Shown: positions 7,836 to 16,472, numbered from the stretch's first letter. The stretch: 16,528 bases of DNA from an uncultured Ruminococcus sp. (GCA_910577575.1 CAJTOG010000043.1:1-16528); one strand, 5' to 3'. Notes: generated from the sequence alone by a model not told the origin. A program made the numbers and translations.

Positions 7836-7864
7836 ATTTTATCATATTATGTTGAAAATTTCAA
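7836..7864 (-). promoter_or_regulatory. Sigma-A promoter of the nfeD-SPFH unit
   Basis: On the minus strand a -35 TTGAAA (7864-7859) and a -10 TAAAAT (7841-7836) are separated by exactly 17 bases, with a TG extension one base before the -10. The position between the ychF terminator and nfeD supports an independent unit. Confidence 0.8.
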
Positions 7865-7887
7865 GATATTCTGTGTAAAATCTTTGT

Positions 7888-7915
7888 AAAAAATTCTCCG
7901 GGATAACCGGAGAAT
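7888..7915 (-). terminator. Intrinsic terminator after ychF
   Basis: A perfect 9-pair stem, ATTCTCCGG/CCGGAGAAT with a 5-base loop (7915-7893 on the minus strand), runs directly into a T tract. It begins about 10 bases after the ychF stop and closes the housekeeping block. Confidence 0.93.
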
Positions 7916-7924
7916 AGTTTGAAT

Positions 7925-9019
7925 TTAAACGTTGAATCTGAAAAGCACAATATCTCCGTCCTGCATGGTATATTCTTTACCTTCAAGACGTACAAGTCCC
8001 TTTTCCTTTGCTGCTGACATTGCACCGCATTCAATCAGGTCGTTGAAAGATACGACTTCAGCACGTATGAATCCCTTTTCAAAGTCTGTATGGATTTTTC
8101 CGGCGGCCTGCGGAGCTTTTGTACCCTTTTTTATAGTCCATGCACGCACTTCCGGCTTACCGGCTGTAAGGAATGAAATAAGTCCGAGAAGTGAATAACC
8201 TTCTTTGATAATTCTGTTGAGACCTGAAACTTCAAGTCCGAGTTCAGCCAGAAACATGGTCTTGTCTTCATCATCCATTTCGGCAATTTCAGCCTCTGTC
8301 TGTGCACATATGGGAAGTACTGCGGAATTTTCCTCCTCAGCAAGCTGACGTACTTTGCAGTAGTTTTCATTATTTTCAATATCTCCGGCAAAATCATCTT
8401 CTGAAAGATTTGCCGCATAGATTACCGGTTTTGCAGAGAGCAGGGGAGTTGATTTTATAAGTTCGGCTTCATCGTCGGTAAAATCAAATCCTCTTGCTGA
8501 TTTTCCTGATTCAAGATGTTCTTTCAGACGTTCAAGAAAATCAATTTCAGCAAGATATTTTTTGTCTCCTTTGGCTGCTTTTTTAGCACGGTCGATACGT
8601 CTTTCAACCATTTCAATATCTGAAAAGATAAGTTCCAGATTTATGGTTTCAATGTCACGCAACGGATTTATACTGCCGTCAACATGTATTATATTTGTAT
8701 CCTCAAAGCAGCGTACAACGTGGACTATAGCATCAACTTCACGTATATCAGCGAGGAATTTGTTTCCGAGTCCCTCACCTTTTGAAGCACCTTTTACAAG
8801 TCCCGCAATATCTACAAATTCAAGAGTTGCGGGAGTGAATTTATCAGGCTCATACATTTCAGCCAGTTTGTCAAGTCTTTCATCAGGAACGGAAACAATT
8901 CCGATATTTTTTTCAATAGTGCAGAATGGGTAGTTTGCAGATTCTGCACCGGCGTTTGTAAGTGCATTAAAAAGTGTGCTTTTGCCAACGTTAGGCAGAC
9001 CAACCATGCCAAGTTTCAT
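7925..9019 (-). CDS. ychF: Ribosome-binding GTPase/ATPase YchF
   Basis: 364 residues, the normal length for this Obg-related P-loop NTPase that binds ribosomes. The start ATG 9019 follows GAGAGG. The P-loop GLPNVGKS spans residues 7-14, the G3 motif DIAGL residues 70-74, and the G4 position reads NLSE at 204-207. NxxE in place of NKxD is the YchF signature linked to its preference for ATP. The coiled-coil insert lies around 130-180. The C-terminal TGS domain (about 280-364) includes the conserved IKKGTKAPQAAGKIHTDFEKGF stretch and ends DGDIVLFRFNV. It lies 45 bases after the EAL gene and is the last gene before a strong terminator. No convincing promoter of its own is visible, so read-through from the upstream genes is likely. 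Confidence 0.98.
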   Translation of the reverse strand: MKLGMVGLPNVGKSTLFNALTNAGAESANYPFCTIEKNIGIVSVPDERLDKLAEMYEPDKFTPATLEFVDIAGLVKGASKGEGLGNKFLADIREVDAIVHVVRCFEDTNIIHVDGSINPLRDIETINLELIFSDIEMVERRIDRAKKAAKGDKKYLAEIDFLERLKEHLESGKSARGFDFTDDEAELIKSTPLLSAKPVIYAANLSEDDFAGDIENNENYCKVRQLAEEENSAVLPICAQTEAEIAEMDDEDKTMFLAELGLEVSGLNRIIKEGYSLLGLISFLTAGKPEVRAWTIKKGTKAPQAAGKIHTDFEKGFIRAEVVSFNDLIECGAMSAAKEKGLVRLEGKEYTMQDGDIVLFRFNV

Positions 9020-9064
9020 ATTTATATTTACCTCTCTTTTGATTATTCAATTTAATTATTTATT

Positions 9065-11791
9065 TTAATGTTCAATGTGCTTGTTGTTTACAAGTGAATT
9101 GATTTCTGAATTTTGAATGCATACGTCTCCGGAATCTGAATTTATGTCATTCGGATTTCCGCAAAGCATATTTATATTAAGTTTTGAATCCATAATAAAT
9201 ACATTTCCACTTCCCTGAGAATCTCCTATGCCTGTGACAAAATCGCCCTCAGAATCTATAACGACTGATGCATTCATAATTTTTATATTGAGATTTCCGC
9301 CGATAGTACCAATGCATGACTGTCTGGCAGAACGCATTTTTATGTCTATTTTTCCTCCCCGCACAAGAATTCTTCCGTCACCTTTTTCCAGAACACCTAT
9401 TCCTACAGCCTGTGCACCAGTACATGAGATTTTTATATCAGCTGAGCTTGCAATTGTAGAAATTCCTTTACAACTTCCGATGCCAGTTACTTTTATTCCT
9501 GAAACAGTTACATTGAGCTTACAGTTATCGCCAATTTCAATATTTGCATCTCCATTGAAACTTCCTAATGCCAGACCGTTATGACTGTACGTATAAATCT
9601 TAATATCGCCAGAAAGCAGTTTTATTTCTGCATCGTCGTCATTATATCCGCCACCTATGCATACTGTTTCAACACTGTTGCAGATAACTTCAAGACTGCC
9701 TTGCATATTTATAATAATATCTCCGTAACTGTGGTCATAATCGTTACCTATGCCTATTCCGTTTGAAGCATTGCAGTCAATAGTGAGCGAACCTTTTCCG
9801 CAGAGTTCAAACTGTGAACCCATTGGGACATAAATACCGGCATAGCCAAGTTTGTTTTTCTTTGAAACATTCAAGACAAGTCTTGCATATTCTCCTACCG
9901 AAATAGTAGGCTTGCTATTCCCGCTTACTATATTAACATTTTTAAGGGTAAGTTCACAGCTATGATTATCCATTACAGAAATATTCATTTTTACGGGCTT
10001 GTCAGGGTCGCTGAATATAGTGAGTTTGCTTTGATAGATATGAATATCAGTATATTTTTCAAGTGCAAGTTTAAGCAAATCTATTTCAATATCATTCTGT
10101 GCAACATATACCTTTTTACTTCCGCTGGGACGCATTTCAAGATTTATCCTTATAATTTCGTCTTTGATATCCTTAGAAATACTCTCAAGAAAAAGAGGTT
10201 TGGGTTTTGATGTATAATAACCCTGAATCAAATCAACGCCCAGTCTGATTAATGTTTTCATTTCATGGGATGTTTCCACACCCTCAGCAAGCGATTTAAG
10301 ATGATTATCACGGCAAAATTCTATAATCTGAGTTACAAGTTGCTGCTTTTTTAAGTCGTTATGAATATCCGAGATAAGAGAGTGGTCTATTTTTACATAA
10401 TCTGGACGGTATTTCAGAAGATTTGAACTGTTTGAATAACCTGTGCCATAATCATCAATTGCAAGTTGTGCATGAGTAAAGCTGAGCCGTTTTTTTATGG
10501 TTTCAATAGCTTCCGGAGTTGTATCTCTGTCTTCAACTACTTCAATGACTGTTTTTTCAAAAAGTTCACCATATGTAATGTAAAGCTCATTGAAATCCTC
10601 TTCAGTCAGCAGATAATCTGACATTGAATTTATAAACAGCTTTTTATCTTTAAAGACATGTTGATTTTCACTTAAAAGTTTCATCGTATTAAAGAAAGTC
10701 AGCTTTTCAATTGCATATAAGCTGTTTTGGCTTGCAGCAATTGAGAGAATCTGTTTAGGTTCCATTCTTATATCTCCTATGGTTCTCATAAGAGCTTCAT
10801 AGGCAACTATGTTTCCGGTAGTTGTTTCAACAATCGGCTGTACATGGTAAGTAAGCTGATTTTCAGTAATCATACGATTGAAAGTTTGAGCATTTCTGTA
10901 AGCATCTTTTTCATGGATATAATTTTCCTCTGAAAACCAGTTTATGAAATGACGTTGGTCAGTACGTGCTTCATAAAGAGCAAATTCAGAGTAGTTCACA
11001 AGCATATTGAAATCTGATGCTTCATTTGGATATGAAGAACATCCGATGGAAAGTGTCAGTTTGCTTTTATCGGAAATATCGATAATCTCTCCAAAATTAT
11101 CGGTTGGAATACAGTTTTGTACTGATTCGTCCATACTGTTGAGGATATTATAAATGAACATTCTGTCACAATCCATGAAAAATGCAAAAAGCTCATAATT
11201 GGATTTGTATCCGATTAGAACTTTTTCACTTGCATAGCTTTTAAGAATTTCAGCAACAGAGGCAATACAACAGTTGGTGCTGTCCATAGTGAGAAAAGAA
11301 CATAGCTTTTCAATTCCGTTTATATATAGTGTAGCAAGACAGCAACTCTGCAAATTGGGAAGAATTTTTTTTACTCTTTCTGCAAAGGAAGGATATGAAG
11401 GCAGGTGAGTAATAGGGTCATAAGCCACAAAATTTTTCCCCTGTTCATCTGCAATCTGTCTTGTAAAATCCTGTATAAAGCCCAGCCATTCATCACTTGA
11501 TTCATATATATTCATTTTGATATATTTCATTTTATTATTATTGCCGAAACGGTATATATGTTTTTGACCTTCAACAGGTGATTTTGAAATTTTTTCAAGA
11601 AGATTGAAAAATTCAAATTCATTAAGCTGGGTTCTGGGACATTCAAGCATACGGCTGGCAGCATCATCAAGATATGCTGTTCTTTCCTTTGCGATATATG
11701 TAAACGCACCTATATTACCGATAAACTGTTGGAATATTATCCAGTCACGGCTGAGTTCAGGCGGTTTTTTTGATAAATCGAAAATGCTCAT
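9065..11791 (-). CDS. c-di-GMP phosphodiesterase: PAS-like, degenerate GGDEF, EAL, C-terminal beta-helix
   Basis: 908 residues with start ATG 11791 and AGGAG 5 bases upstream. There is no signal peptide or membrane segment, so it is predicted cytoplasmic. Residues about 20-115 are PAS-like. Residues about 120-285 form a GGDEF fold, but the active site reads SNYEL at 197-201, so cyclase activity is not expected. The EAL domain (about 300-545) keeps the catalytic set: E332 (EAL), N388, E417, D446-D447 (DDYGTGYS), K467, E503 (AEGVET) and Q523 (QGY), so it should hydrolyse c-di-GMP. From about 560 comes a linker, then from about 660 to 900 a repetitive beta-rich region of about 28-residue units resembling a right-handed beta-helix, a fold usually seen in secreted proteins. 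The gene sits between rpoD (71-base gap) and ychF (45-base gap). It is the only recognisable c-di-GMP enzyme here and shares the window with a c-di-GMP riboswitch. Confidence 0.93.
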   Translation of the reverse strand: MSIFDLSKKPPELSRDWIIFQQFIGNIGAFTYIAKERTAYLDDAASRMLECPRTQLNEFEFFNLLEKISKSPVEGQKHIYRFGNNNKMKYIKMNIYESSDEWLGFIQDFTRQIADEQGKNFVAYDPITHLPSYPSFAERVKKILPNLQSCCLATLYINGIEKLCSFLTMDSTNCCIASVAEILKSYASEKVLIGYKSNYELFAFFMDCDRMFIYNILNSMDESVQNCIPTDNFGEIIDISDKSKLTLSIGCSSYPNEASDFNMLVNYSEFALYEARTDQRHFINWFSEENYIHEKDAYRNAQTFNRMITENQLTYHVQPIVETTTGNIVAYEALMRTIGDIRMEPKQILSIAASQNSLYAIEKLTFFNTMKLLSENQHVFKDKKLFINSMSDYLLTEEDFNELYITYGELFEKTVIEVVEDRDTTPEAIETIKKRLSFTHAQLAIDDYGTGYSNSSNLLKYRPDYVKIDHSLISDIHNDLKKQQLVTQIIEFCRDNHLKSLAEGVETSHEMKTLIRLGVDLIQGYYTSKPKPLFLESISKDIKDEIIRINLEMRPSGSKKVYVAQNDIEIDLLKLALEKYTDIHIYQSKLTIFSDPDKPVKMNISVMDNHSCELTLKNVNIVSGNSKPTISVGEYARLVLNVSKKNKLGYAGIYVPMGSQFELCGKGSLTIDCNASNGIGIGNDYDHSYGDIIINMQGSLEVICNSVETVCIGGGYNDDDAEIKLLSGDIKIYTYSHNGLALGSFNGDANIEIGDNCKLNVTVSGIKVTGIGSCKGISTIASSADIKISCTGAQAVGIGVLEKGDGRILVRGGKIDIKMRSARQSCIGTIGGNLNIKIMNASVVIDSEGDFVTGIGDSQGSGNVFIMDSKLNINMLCGNPNDINSDSGDVCIQNSEINSLVNNKHIEH
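9107..9796 (-). repeat. Beta-helix repeats (about 28 residues each) at the C-terminus of the EAL protein
   Basis: A recurring strand of the form (G/S/A)-x-(L/I/V)-x-(I/V) starts at residues 667, 698, 728, 757, 784, 813, 841 and 869, spaced 27-31 residues apart. A GIG or related small-hydrophobic-G element follows in most coils (680, 712, 742, 771, 798, 827, 855), and then a G/D-rich turn and a second strand. The spacing and pattern fit three strands per coil of a right-handed beta-helix. The repeats have diverged at DNA level and are not a tandem DNA array. Confidence 0.75.
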
Positions 11792-11805
11792 AAATGCTCC
11801 TGTAT

Positions 11806-11844
11806 CCGCATTGTAGTGCGGAGCTGCGGTTGCGGTTTGCAGCT
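11806..11844 (-). other. Pair of adjacent perfect hairpins in the rpoD-EAL gap
   Basis: AGCTGC/GCAGCT (11844-11822, 11-base loop) is followed directly by CCGCA/TGCGG (11821-11806, 6-base loop). They lie 15 bases upstream of the EAL gene start. There is no T tract, so they are not a standard terminator. An mRNA processing, stabilising or binding site is possible. Confidence 0.5.
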
Positions 11845-11862
11845 AACCGTTATATGTTATCA

Positions 11863-12945
11863 TCAATCAAGAAAATCTTTGACTTTCTTACTGCGGCTCG
11901 GGTGGCGGAGCTTACGAAGAGCCTTTGCTTCAATTTGGCGGATTCGTTCACGGGTAACGTCAAATTCCTGTCCTACTTCTTCGAGAGTACGGGCTTTGCC
12001 GTCTATAAGACCAAAACGGAGCTTTAATACCTTTGCCTCACGGTCAGTCAGGGTTGCAAGTACTTCGTTAAGCTGTTCTTTGAGAAGAGTATGGGAAGCA
12101 GCTTCAGCAGGAGCAGGTGCATCATCATCAGGAATAAAATCGCCGAGGTGACTGTCTTCTTCTTCGCCTATAGGAGTTTCAAGGGAAACAGGGTCCTGTG
12201 CAACACGCATAATTTCACGTACCTTGTCAATTGGCATATGAAGCCTTTCAGCAATTTCTTCCGGACTTGGGTCGTGACCATTTTCATGCAGAAGCTGACT
12301 TGAAACCTTCTTCACTTTTGTTATGGTCTCAACCATATGGACAGGTATACGGATTGTTCTTGCCTGGTCGGCAATTGCACGTGTTATAGCCTGACGAATC
12401 CACCATGTAGCATATGTTGAAAATTTGAAACCTTTTGTATAGTCGAATTTGTCAACGGCTTTGATAAGACCAAGATTGCCTTCTTGAATCAGGTCAAGAA
12501 ACTGCATACCCCTTCCGACATATTTTTTTGCTATGCTTACAACAAGACGGAGGTTAGCTTCAGAGAGACGCTTTTTAGCATACTTGTCACCATTTTTCAT
12601 ACGCTGGGCAAGTTCTATTTCCTCTTCGGGCGTAAGCAAGGGAACCCTGCCTATTTCCTTGAGATAAATTTTTACAGGGTCATCAATGGCGATTCCTTCA
12701 GTTGAAAGAGCCATTTCAAGGTCGTCTGTGATAGCTGAATCAAGACCGATTTTAATATCTGAGTCTGAAATCATATCTTCAACTATTTCAATGTTGAGGG
12801 TTTCGCATTTGTCATAAAAATTATTAATCTGATCAACATCAAAGTCAAGCTCTTCGAGTGCGTCAGTGATTTCTTTTGTAGTAAGTTTTCCCTGAGACTG
12901 TCCTCTTTCAATAAGATGGTCAATAGTATTCTTTCTAACGTCCAT
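11863..12945 (-). CDS. rpoD: Principal RNA polymerase sigma factor (sigma-70/SigA)
   Basis: 360 residues, close to the length of Firmicutes SigA. The start ATG 12945 has AGGAGG 7 bases upstream. Region 1.1 is about residues 1-75. Region 1.2 includes DPVKIYLKEIGRVPLLT. Regions 2.1-2.4 include NLRLVVSIAKKYVGRGM, DLIQEGNLGLIKAVDKFDY and FSTYATWWIRQAITRAI, which carry core binding and -10 recognition. Region 3 follows from IRIPVHMVETI. Region 4.2 is the -35-binding helix-turn-helix (TLEEVGQEFDVTRERIRQIE). It directs vegetative transcription, including the TTGAAA/TAAAAT-type promoter seen upstream of nfeD. It lies 58 bases after dnaG, the classic dnaG-rpoD order of the macromolecular synthesis operon; rpsU is absent here and yigZ-dgt precede it instead. 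Confidence 0.98.
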   Translation of the reverse strand: MDVRKNTIDHLIERGQSQGKLTTKEITDALEELDFDVDQINNFYDKCETLNIEIVEDMISDSDIKIGLDSAITDDLEMALSTEGIAIDDPVKIYLKEIGRVPLLTPEEEIELAQRMKNGDKYAKKRLSEANLRLVVSIAKKYVGRGMQFLDLIQEGNLGLIKAVDKFDYTKGFKFSTYATWWIRQAITRAIADQARTIRIPVHMVETITKVKKVSSQLLHENGHDPSPEEIAERLHMPIDKVREIMRVAQDPVSLETPIGEEEDSHLGDFIPDDDAPAPAEAASHTLLKEQLNEVLATLTDREAKVLKLRFGLIDGKARTLEEVGQEFDVTRERIRQIEAKALRKLRHPSRSKKVKDFLD

Positions 12946-13003
12946 ATTTTTTCCTCCTGTTTATTCTATATAATAATTCCTCTGAAATCAGGAAATATAT
13001 TCA

Positions 13004-14743
13004 TTATTTTTTCGCACTGAACATATTTCTTAAAGCTTCATCAGAAATATCATCATTGTGATTGATGCTTTTATGATTTTCAAGAAGTTTCGCATATTCG
13101 GAAAATGTTTCCGGATTTACAGAAATTTCTCTGTTTTTTGCTTGTATGCCGATTATTTTTCCCACTTCATCCACAGAAAATTCACTGTTGAGTGAAGCTG
13201 AAAAATTTTCCCCGTTTTTTATGGAACTGAGAATAACTGAATATACTTTTTTGTTGAATGAGGTTATGAAAACATCAGCAGGAGCTTCTGCCTCTATTTT
13301 TTCTGCATCTTCCGGACGCATCATCAGATAATATATTATATATTCTTCTGCAGCAGCTTCTGTTTTAAATTCAGATGCTTCCGGATTTATGTTGTCATTT
13401 GCTGATGTTGTATGTAATTTTATATTCAGCCATGCTTTTTTCTTTTCAGCATAATTATTCTTGTTTATAATACCATTGATGTAATCTTTTAGAACATCAA
13501 CAGGAAAATCATATTTTTTAGCTGTCCGTGATATGTATACTTCACGTTCGAGTTTGTTTTCAATGCCGGCAAGAAATTTTGAAGCACGTTTAAGAAGCTC
13601 AGCTTTGCCTACTTCCGTACTGATTTCAAGACCTTTTTCGCAGTTGTCAAGCATGAAGTTATTTGCGTCATGTGAGTTTTTTATAAGCTGAAGGAAACGC
13701 TGTACACCGAATTTTTTAATATATTCATCAGGGTCTTTCGCACTTTCCATGTGGAGTATGCGGGTATGAAGACCAACATCTGAAAAGTGAGATATGGCTT
13801 TTTTAGCAGCATTCTGACCTGCTTCGTCATTGTCATAGGCGATTATTACTTCATCGGCATAATGGCTAATAAGTCTTGCCTGATTTGGTGTTATTGCCGT
13901 TCCGAGAGTTGCAACAGCATTTTCAATTCCTACCTGGTTCAATGCGATAACGTCCATATATCCTTCGCACAGAATAATCTGCTTTGTATCGGAATTTTTT
14001 GCAAAATTCAACGAAAAAAGGTTTGAACCCTTGTCAAATACAGGCGTCTGAGCCGTATTAAGATATTTGGGTTTTGAATCGTAAAGGACACGCCCGCCGA
14101 AACCGATGATATTTCCACGCAAGTCGATAATCGGAAACATCACCCTGTTTCTGAATATATCAAAAATCTTGCCTGTTTTCTGTGAACGTCCGCCAAGCCA
14201 TGCATCAATGATTTCATCTTCTTTATAACCTTTGGACAGCAATAAATCTGTAAGTTCATTCCATGAATCAGATGAATATCCAAGACCATATTTCTTTATA
14301 GTCTGAGGAGCAAGCCGACGGTCTGCAAAATATTTCAGACCGGATTTATCTTTTCCTTGAACTAAATTTTTATAAAAAAAGTTTGCGGAAATTCTGTTCA
14401 TTTCGTAAATTCTTGTACGCCGTTCAGCATTCTGTTTACTGCGGTTATCATATTCGGGCATTTCAATACCGCTTCTTTCTGCAAGAAATTTCAATGCCTC
14501 TGTAAAATCAAGATTTTCTGCTTTCATAATAAAAGTTATTGCATCTCCGCCCGCACCGCATCCGAAACAGAAAAAACTCTGTGTATCAGGAAAAACAGTA
14601 AAAGACGGCGTTCTTTCAGAATGAAACGGACAACAGCAGACTTGATTTCTGCCCTGCCTCTTAAGCTGAACATATGAACTTATAACGCTTTCAATAGGAT
14701 TCGCATTTTTTAAATTATAGATAAATTCATCATTCTGAGCCAT
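13004..14743 (-). CDS. dnaG: DNA primase
   Basis: 579 residues from ATG 14743, matching the usual length of about 580-600. A longer frame exists from 14815 (24 extra codons), but it overlaps the dgt end and lacks family similarity. The GGAAGTGAGG site at 14755-14764 favours 14743. The zinc-binding domain has the CHC2 pattern C38-P-F-H41...C59-F-G-C62. The core includes a DnaG N-terminal RNA polymerase-like region (YFADRRL, GRVMFPI, GFGGRVL) and a TOPRIM fold with ILCEGYMDVIALNQ and the metal-binding AYDNDEAG, a DND where many primases have DGD. The C-terminal portion (from about 440) is the less conserved helicase-interaction domain. It makes RNA primers for replication. It lies 13 bases after dgt and 58 bases before rpoD, so it is co-transcribed with both. 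Confidence 0.97.
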   Translation of the reverse strand: MAQNDEFIYNLKNANPIESVISSYVQLKRQGRNQVCCCPFHSERTPSFTVFPDTQSFFCFGCGAGGDAITFIMKAENLDFTEALKFLAERSGIEMPEYDNRSKQNAERRTRIYEMNRISANFFYKNLVQGKDKSGLKYFADRRLAPQTIKKYGLGYSSDSWNELTDLLLSKGYKEDEIIDAWLGGRSQKTGKIFDIFRNRVMFPIIDLRGNIIGFGGRVLYDSKPKYLNTAQTPVFDKGSNLFSLNFAKNSDTKQIILCEGYMDVIALNQVGIENAVATLGTAITPNQARLISHYADEVIIAYDNDEAGQNAAKKAISHFSDVGLHTRILHMESAKDPDEYIKKFGVQRFLQLIKNSHDANNFMLDNCEKGLEISTEVGKAELLKRASKFLAGIENKLEREVYISRTAKKYDFPVDVLKDYINGIINKNNYAEKKKAWLNIKLHTTSANDNINPEASEFKTEAAAEEYIIYYLMMRPEDAEKIEAEAPADVFITSFNKKVYSVILSSIKNGENFSASLNSEFSVDEVGKIIGIQAKNREISVNPETFSEYAKLLENHKSINHNDDISDEALRNMFSAKK

Positions 14744-14754
14744 AACATTAACAG

Positions 14755-14764
14755 CCTCACTTCC
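14755..14764 (-). promoter_or_regulatory. Ribosome binding site of dnaG overlapping the dgt stop codon
   Basis: GGAAGTGAGG on the minus strand contains the dgt TGA stop and lies 11 bases before the ATG at 14743. It supports this start over the upstream ATG at 14815 and suggests coupled translation of dgt and dnaG. Confidence 0.65.
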
Positions 14765-15752
14765 AGAATTTCGGCACGAAAATTTCCGTATACAAGTCAA
14801 CAGTATATCCGTCACTCATGCCTGCAATATAGTCGCATACTGCACGGTCTGCATCAGTTTCATAAGCAATTTTTCTGTATTGTTCAGGAAGATTTTGAAT
14901 ATTGTTCCTGAAATATTCATATAGCTTCCTTATAAGTCTTTCAGCTTTGATATCTTCTTTTTTTGCTTCAGGATTATTATAGACTCTTTCAAACATGAAG
15001 TTTTTTAAATCATCATGAGCTTTGCGAATTTCTGACTGAAAATCAATTGATTCAGCACCATGCTCAATTACTGATGCAACAAGTGAAGTAATTCTTGCAT
15101 TTTTTGTATTTCCGAGAATTTTGGTACATTCTTTGGGCAAATCATCTGAAGTAAGAATGCCGGCACGTACAGAATCTTCAATATCATGGTTTATATATGC
15201 TATAGTATCGGCAAGCCGGACAACACAGCCCTCTTTTGTATTGGCAGTCATATTTGTATGACATTCAATGCCGTTTCTAACTGCTTTGGTAAGATTGAGT
15301 CCTTCGCCGTTATTTTCAAGTTTTTCAACCACCCGCACACTCTGCATATAATGTCTGAAGCCGTGTGGACATATTTCATTAAGCACTGCTTCACCGCAGT
15401 GACCAAAGGGCGAATGACCCAAATCGTGACCAAGAGCAATTGCTTCTGTCAAATCTTCATTCAAATTCATGCAACGGGAAATAGTACGGGCAATCTGTGA
15501 TACCTCAAGAGTGTGAGTGAGCCGAGTTCGATAATGGTCACCGACGGGGGAAAGAAAAACCTGTGTTTTATGTTTAAGTCTTCTGAATGCGTTGCAGTGT
15601 AAAATTCTGTCCCTGTCACGCTGAAAATCGGTTCTGTAAGGACACTTTTCCTCATCATGCTCACGCATTGTCATATCTCTGTCCGTACTTTTGCATGCGA
15701 GTGGACTTAAAATATCAATCTCAATAGCTTCATATTTTTCACGTGCCGTCAT
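14757..15752 (-). CDS. dgt: Deoxyguanosinetriphosphate triphosphohydrolase-like protein (HD domain)
   Basis: 331 residues, the short form of the Dgt-like family common in Firmicutes. The start ATG 15752 follows AAAGGAG 7 bases upstream. The N-terminal part has FQRDRDRILHCNAFRRLKHK and the QVF motif typical of dNTPases. The HD active site comes from H in RLTHTLEVSQIAR, HD in ALGHDLGHSPFGH, and the later D in RLADTIAYINHDIED. Members hydrolyse dNTPs to deoxynucleoside and triphosphate, balancing nucleotide pools or limiting phage; substrate choice cannot be read here. It is followed after 13 bases by dnaG, a frequent pairing in Clostridia that ties dNTP control to replication. It is preceded by yigZ with an 81-base gap in which no strong promoter or terminator is evident. 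Confidence 0.95.
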   Translation of the reverse strand: MTAREKYEAIEIDILSPLACKSTDRDMTMREHDEEKCPYRTDFQRDRDRILHCNAFRRLKHKTQVFLSPVGDHYRTRLTHTLEVSQIARTISRCMNLNEDLTEAIALGHDLGHSPFGHCGEAVLNEICPHGFRHYMQSVRVVEKLENNGEGLNLTKAVRNGIECHTNMTANTKEGCVVRLADTIAYINHDIEDSVRAGILTSDDLPKECTKILGNTKNARITSLVASVIEHGAESIDFQSEIRKAHDDLKNFMFERVYNNPEAKKEDIKAERLIRKLYEYFRNNIQNLPEQYRKIAYETDADRAVCDYIAGMSDGYTVDLYTEIFVPKFWK

Positions 15753-15833
15753 AATATCACTCCTTTGCTTAAAATTCTGAAAATCCTTATGTAATACTTA
15801 TACTTAAATAACAGAAAAACCCCTTTATTTTTT

Positions 15834-16472
15834 TCATAATTTTTTTATTACGTCTGAAAAATCTTTATAAAGTTCACCACAGTCAGATATTTTAACAGTA
15901 CCGTTTGTTATTTCATTAAGTTCTTCTTGGAGTGCGGGAAGTTTTTCGTTTATTATAAGTATTTCAAGCAGAATATCTGCACCAAAATCCGAATTTGTTG
16001 TTATAATGTCAAAGTTAGGCAATATATGGCTGATTTTGCCGTACATATTATAATCAGTTTCAATTATCAGTTTATGGCAAAGTCTCATATCCATTATTTT
16101 TGCAGCATCACATGCAATTGAAGCTGCATGAGAATATGCACGCACAAGACCTCCTCCTCCGAGCAGGATTCCACCAAAATAACGTGTCACAACTACGCAT
16201 ACATCAGTAAGTCCACGCTTTTGAATAACGTCAAGGACGGGGATTCCGGCTGTCCCCTGTGGTTCTCCGTCATCTGAATATCGTGAAATATTGCCATTTT
16301 TAAGAATATAGGCATAAGCATTGTGCTTTGCTTTGCGGTGCATGGACTTGATTCTGCTGATAAATTCAACAGCTTCATCATTTGTTTTAACAGGTGAGAT
16401 ATAGCCGATAAATTCAGATTTTTTTTCAATGAACGAATTTGAAACGGCCTTTGAAATAGTAAAGTAATTCAT
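15834..16472 (-). CDS. YigZ/IMPACT-family protein (UPF0029)
   Basis: 212 residues, a typical length. The start ATG 16472 follows AGAGGA about 9 bases upstream. The N-terminal IMPACT domain carries the conserved KSEFIGYI, HNAYAYIL, RYSDDGEPQGTAGIPVLD and VVTRYFGGILLGGGGLVRAYS motifs. The C-terminal part (about 135-212) matches the family's small ferredoxin-like DUF1949-type domain. The eukaryotic relative IMPACT regulates the GCN2 pathway; the bacterial role is not settled. The gene begins 24 bases after an intrinsic terminator of an upstream off-window gene, so its own promoter is not obvious. It may head the dgt-dnaG-rpoD block or be read through from upstream. Confidence 0.93.
   Translation of the reverse strand: MNYFTISKAVSNSFIEKKSEFIGYISPVKTNDEAVEFISRIKSMHRKAKHNAYAYILKNGNISRYSDDGEPQGTAGIPVLDVIQKRGLTDVCVVVTRYFGGILLGGGGLVRAYSHAASIACDAAKIMDMRLCHKLIIETDYNMYGKISHILPNFDIITTNSDFGADILLEILIINEKLPALQEELNEITNGTVKISDCGELYKDFSDVIKKL

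Noticed and set aside
11806..11844. Transcription terminator after rpoD
   Set aside because: The stems are good, but no T tract follows either on the minus strand.
14744..14815. Upstream ATG at 14815 extending dnaG by 24 residues
   Set aside because: It overlaps the end of dgt, does not resemble primase N-termini, and a ribosome site and family-like start are present at 14743.
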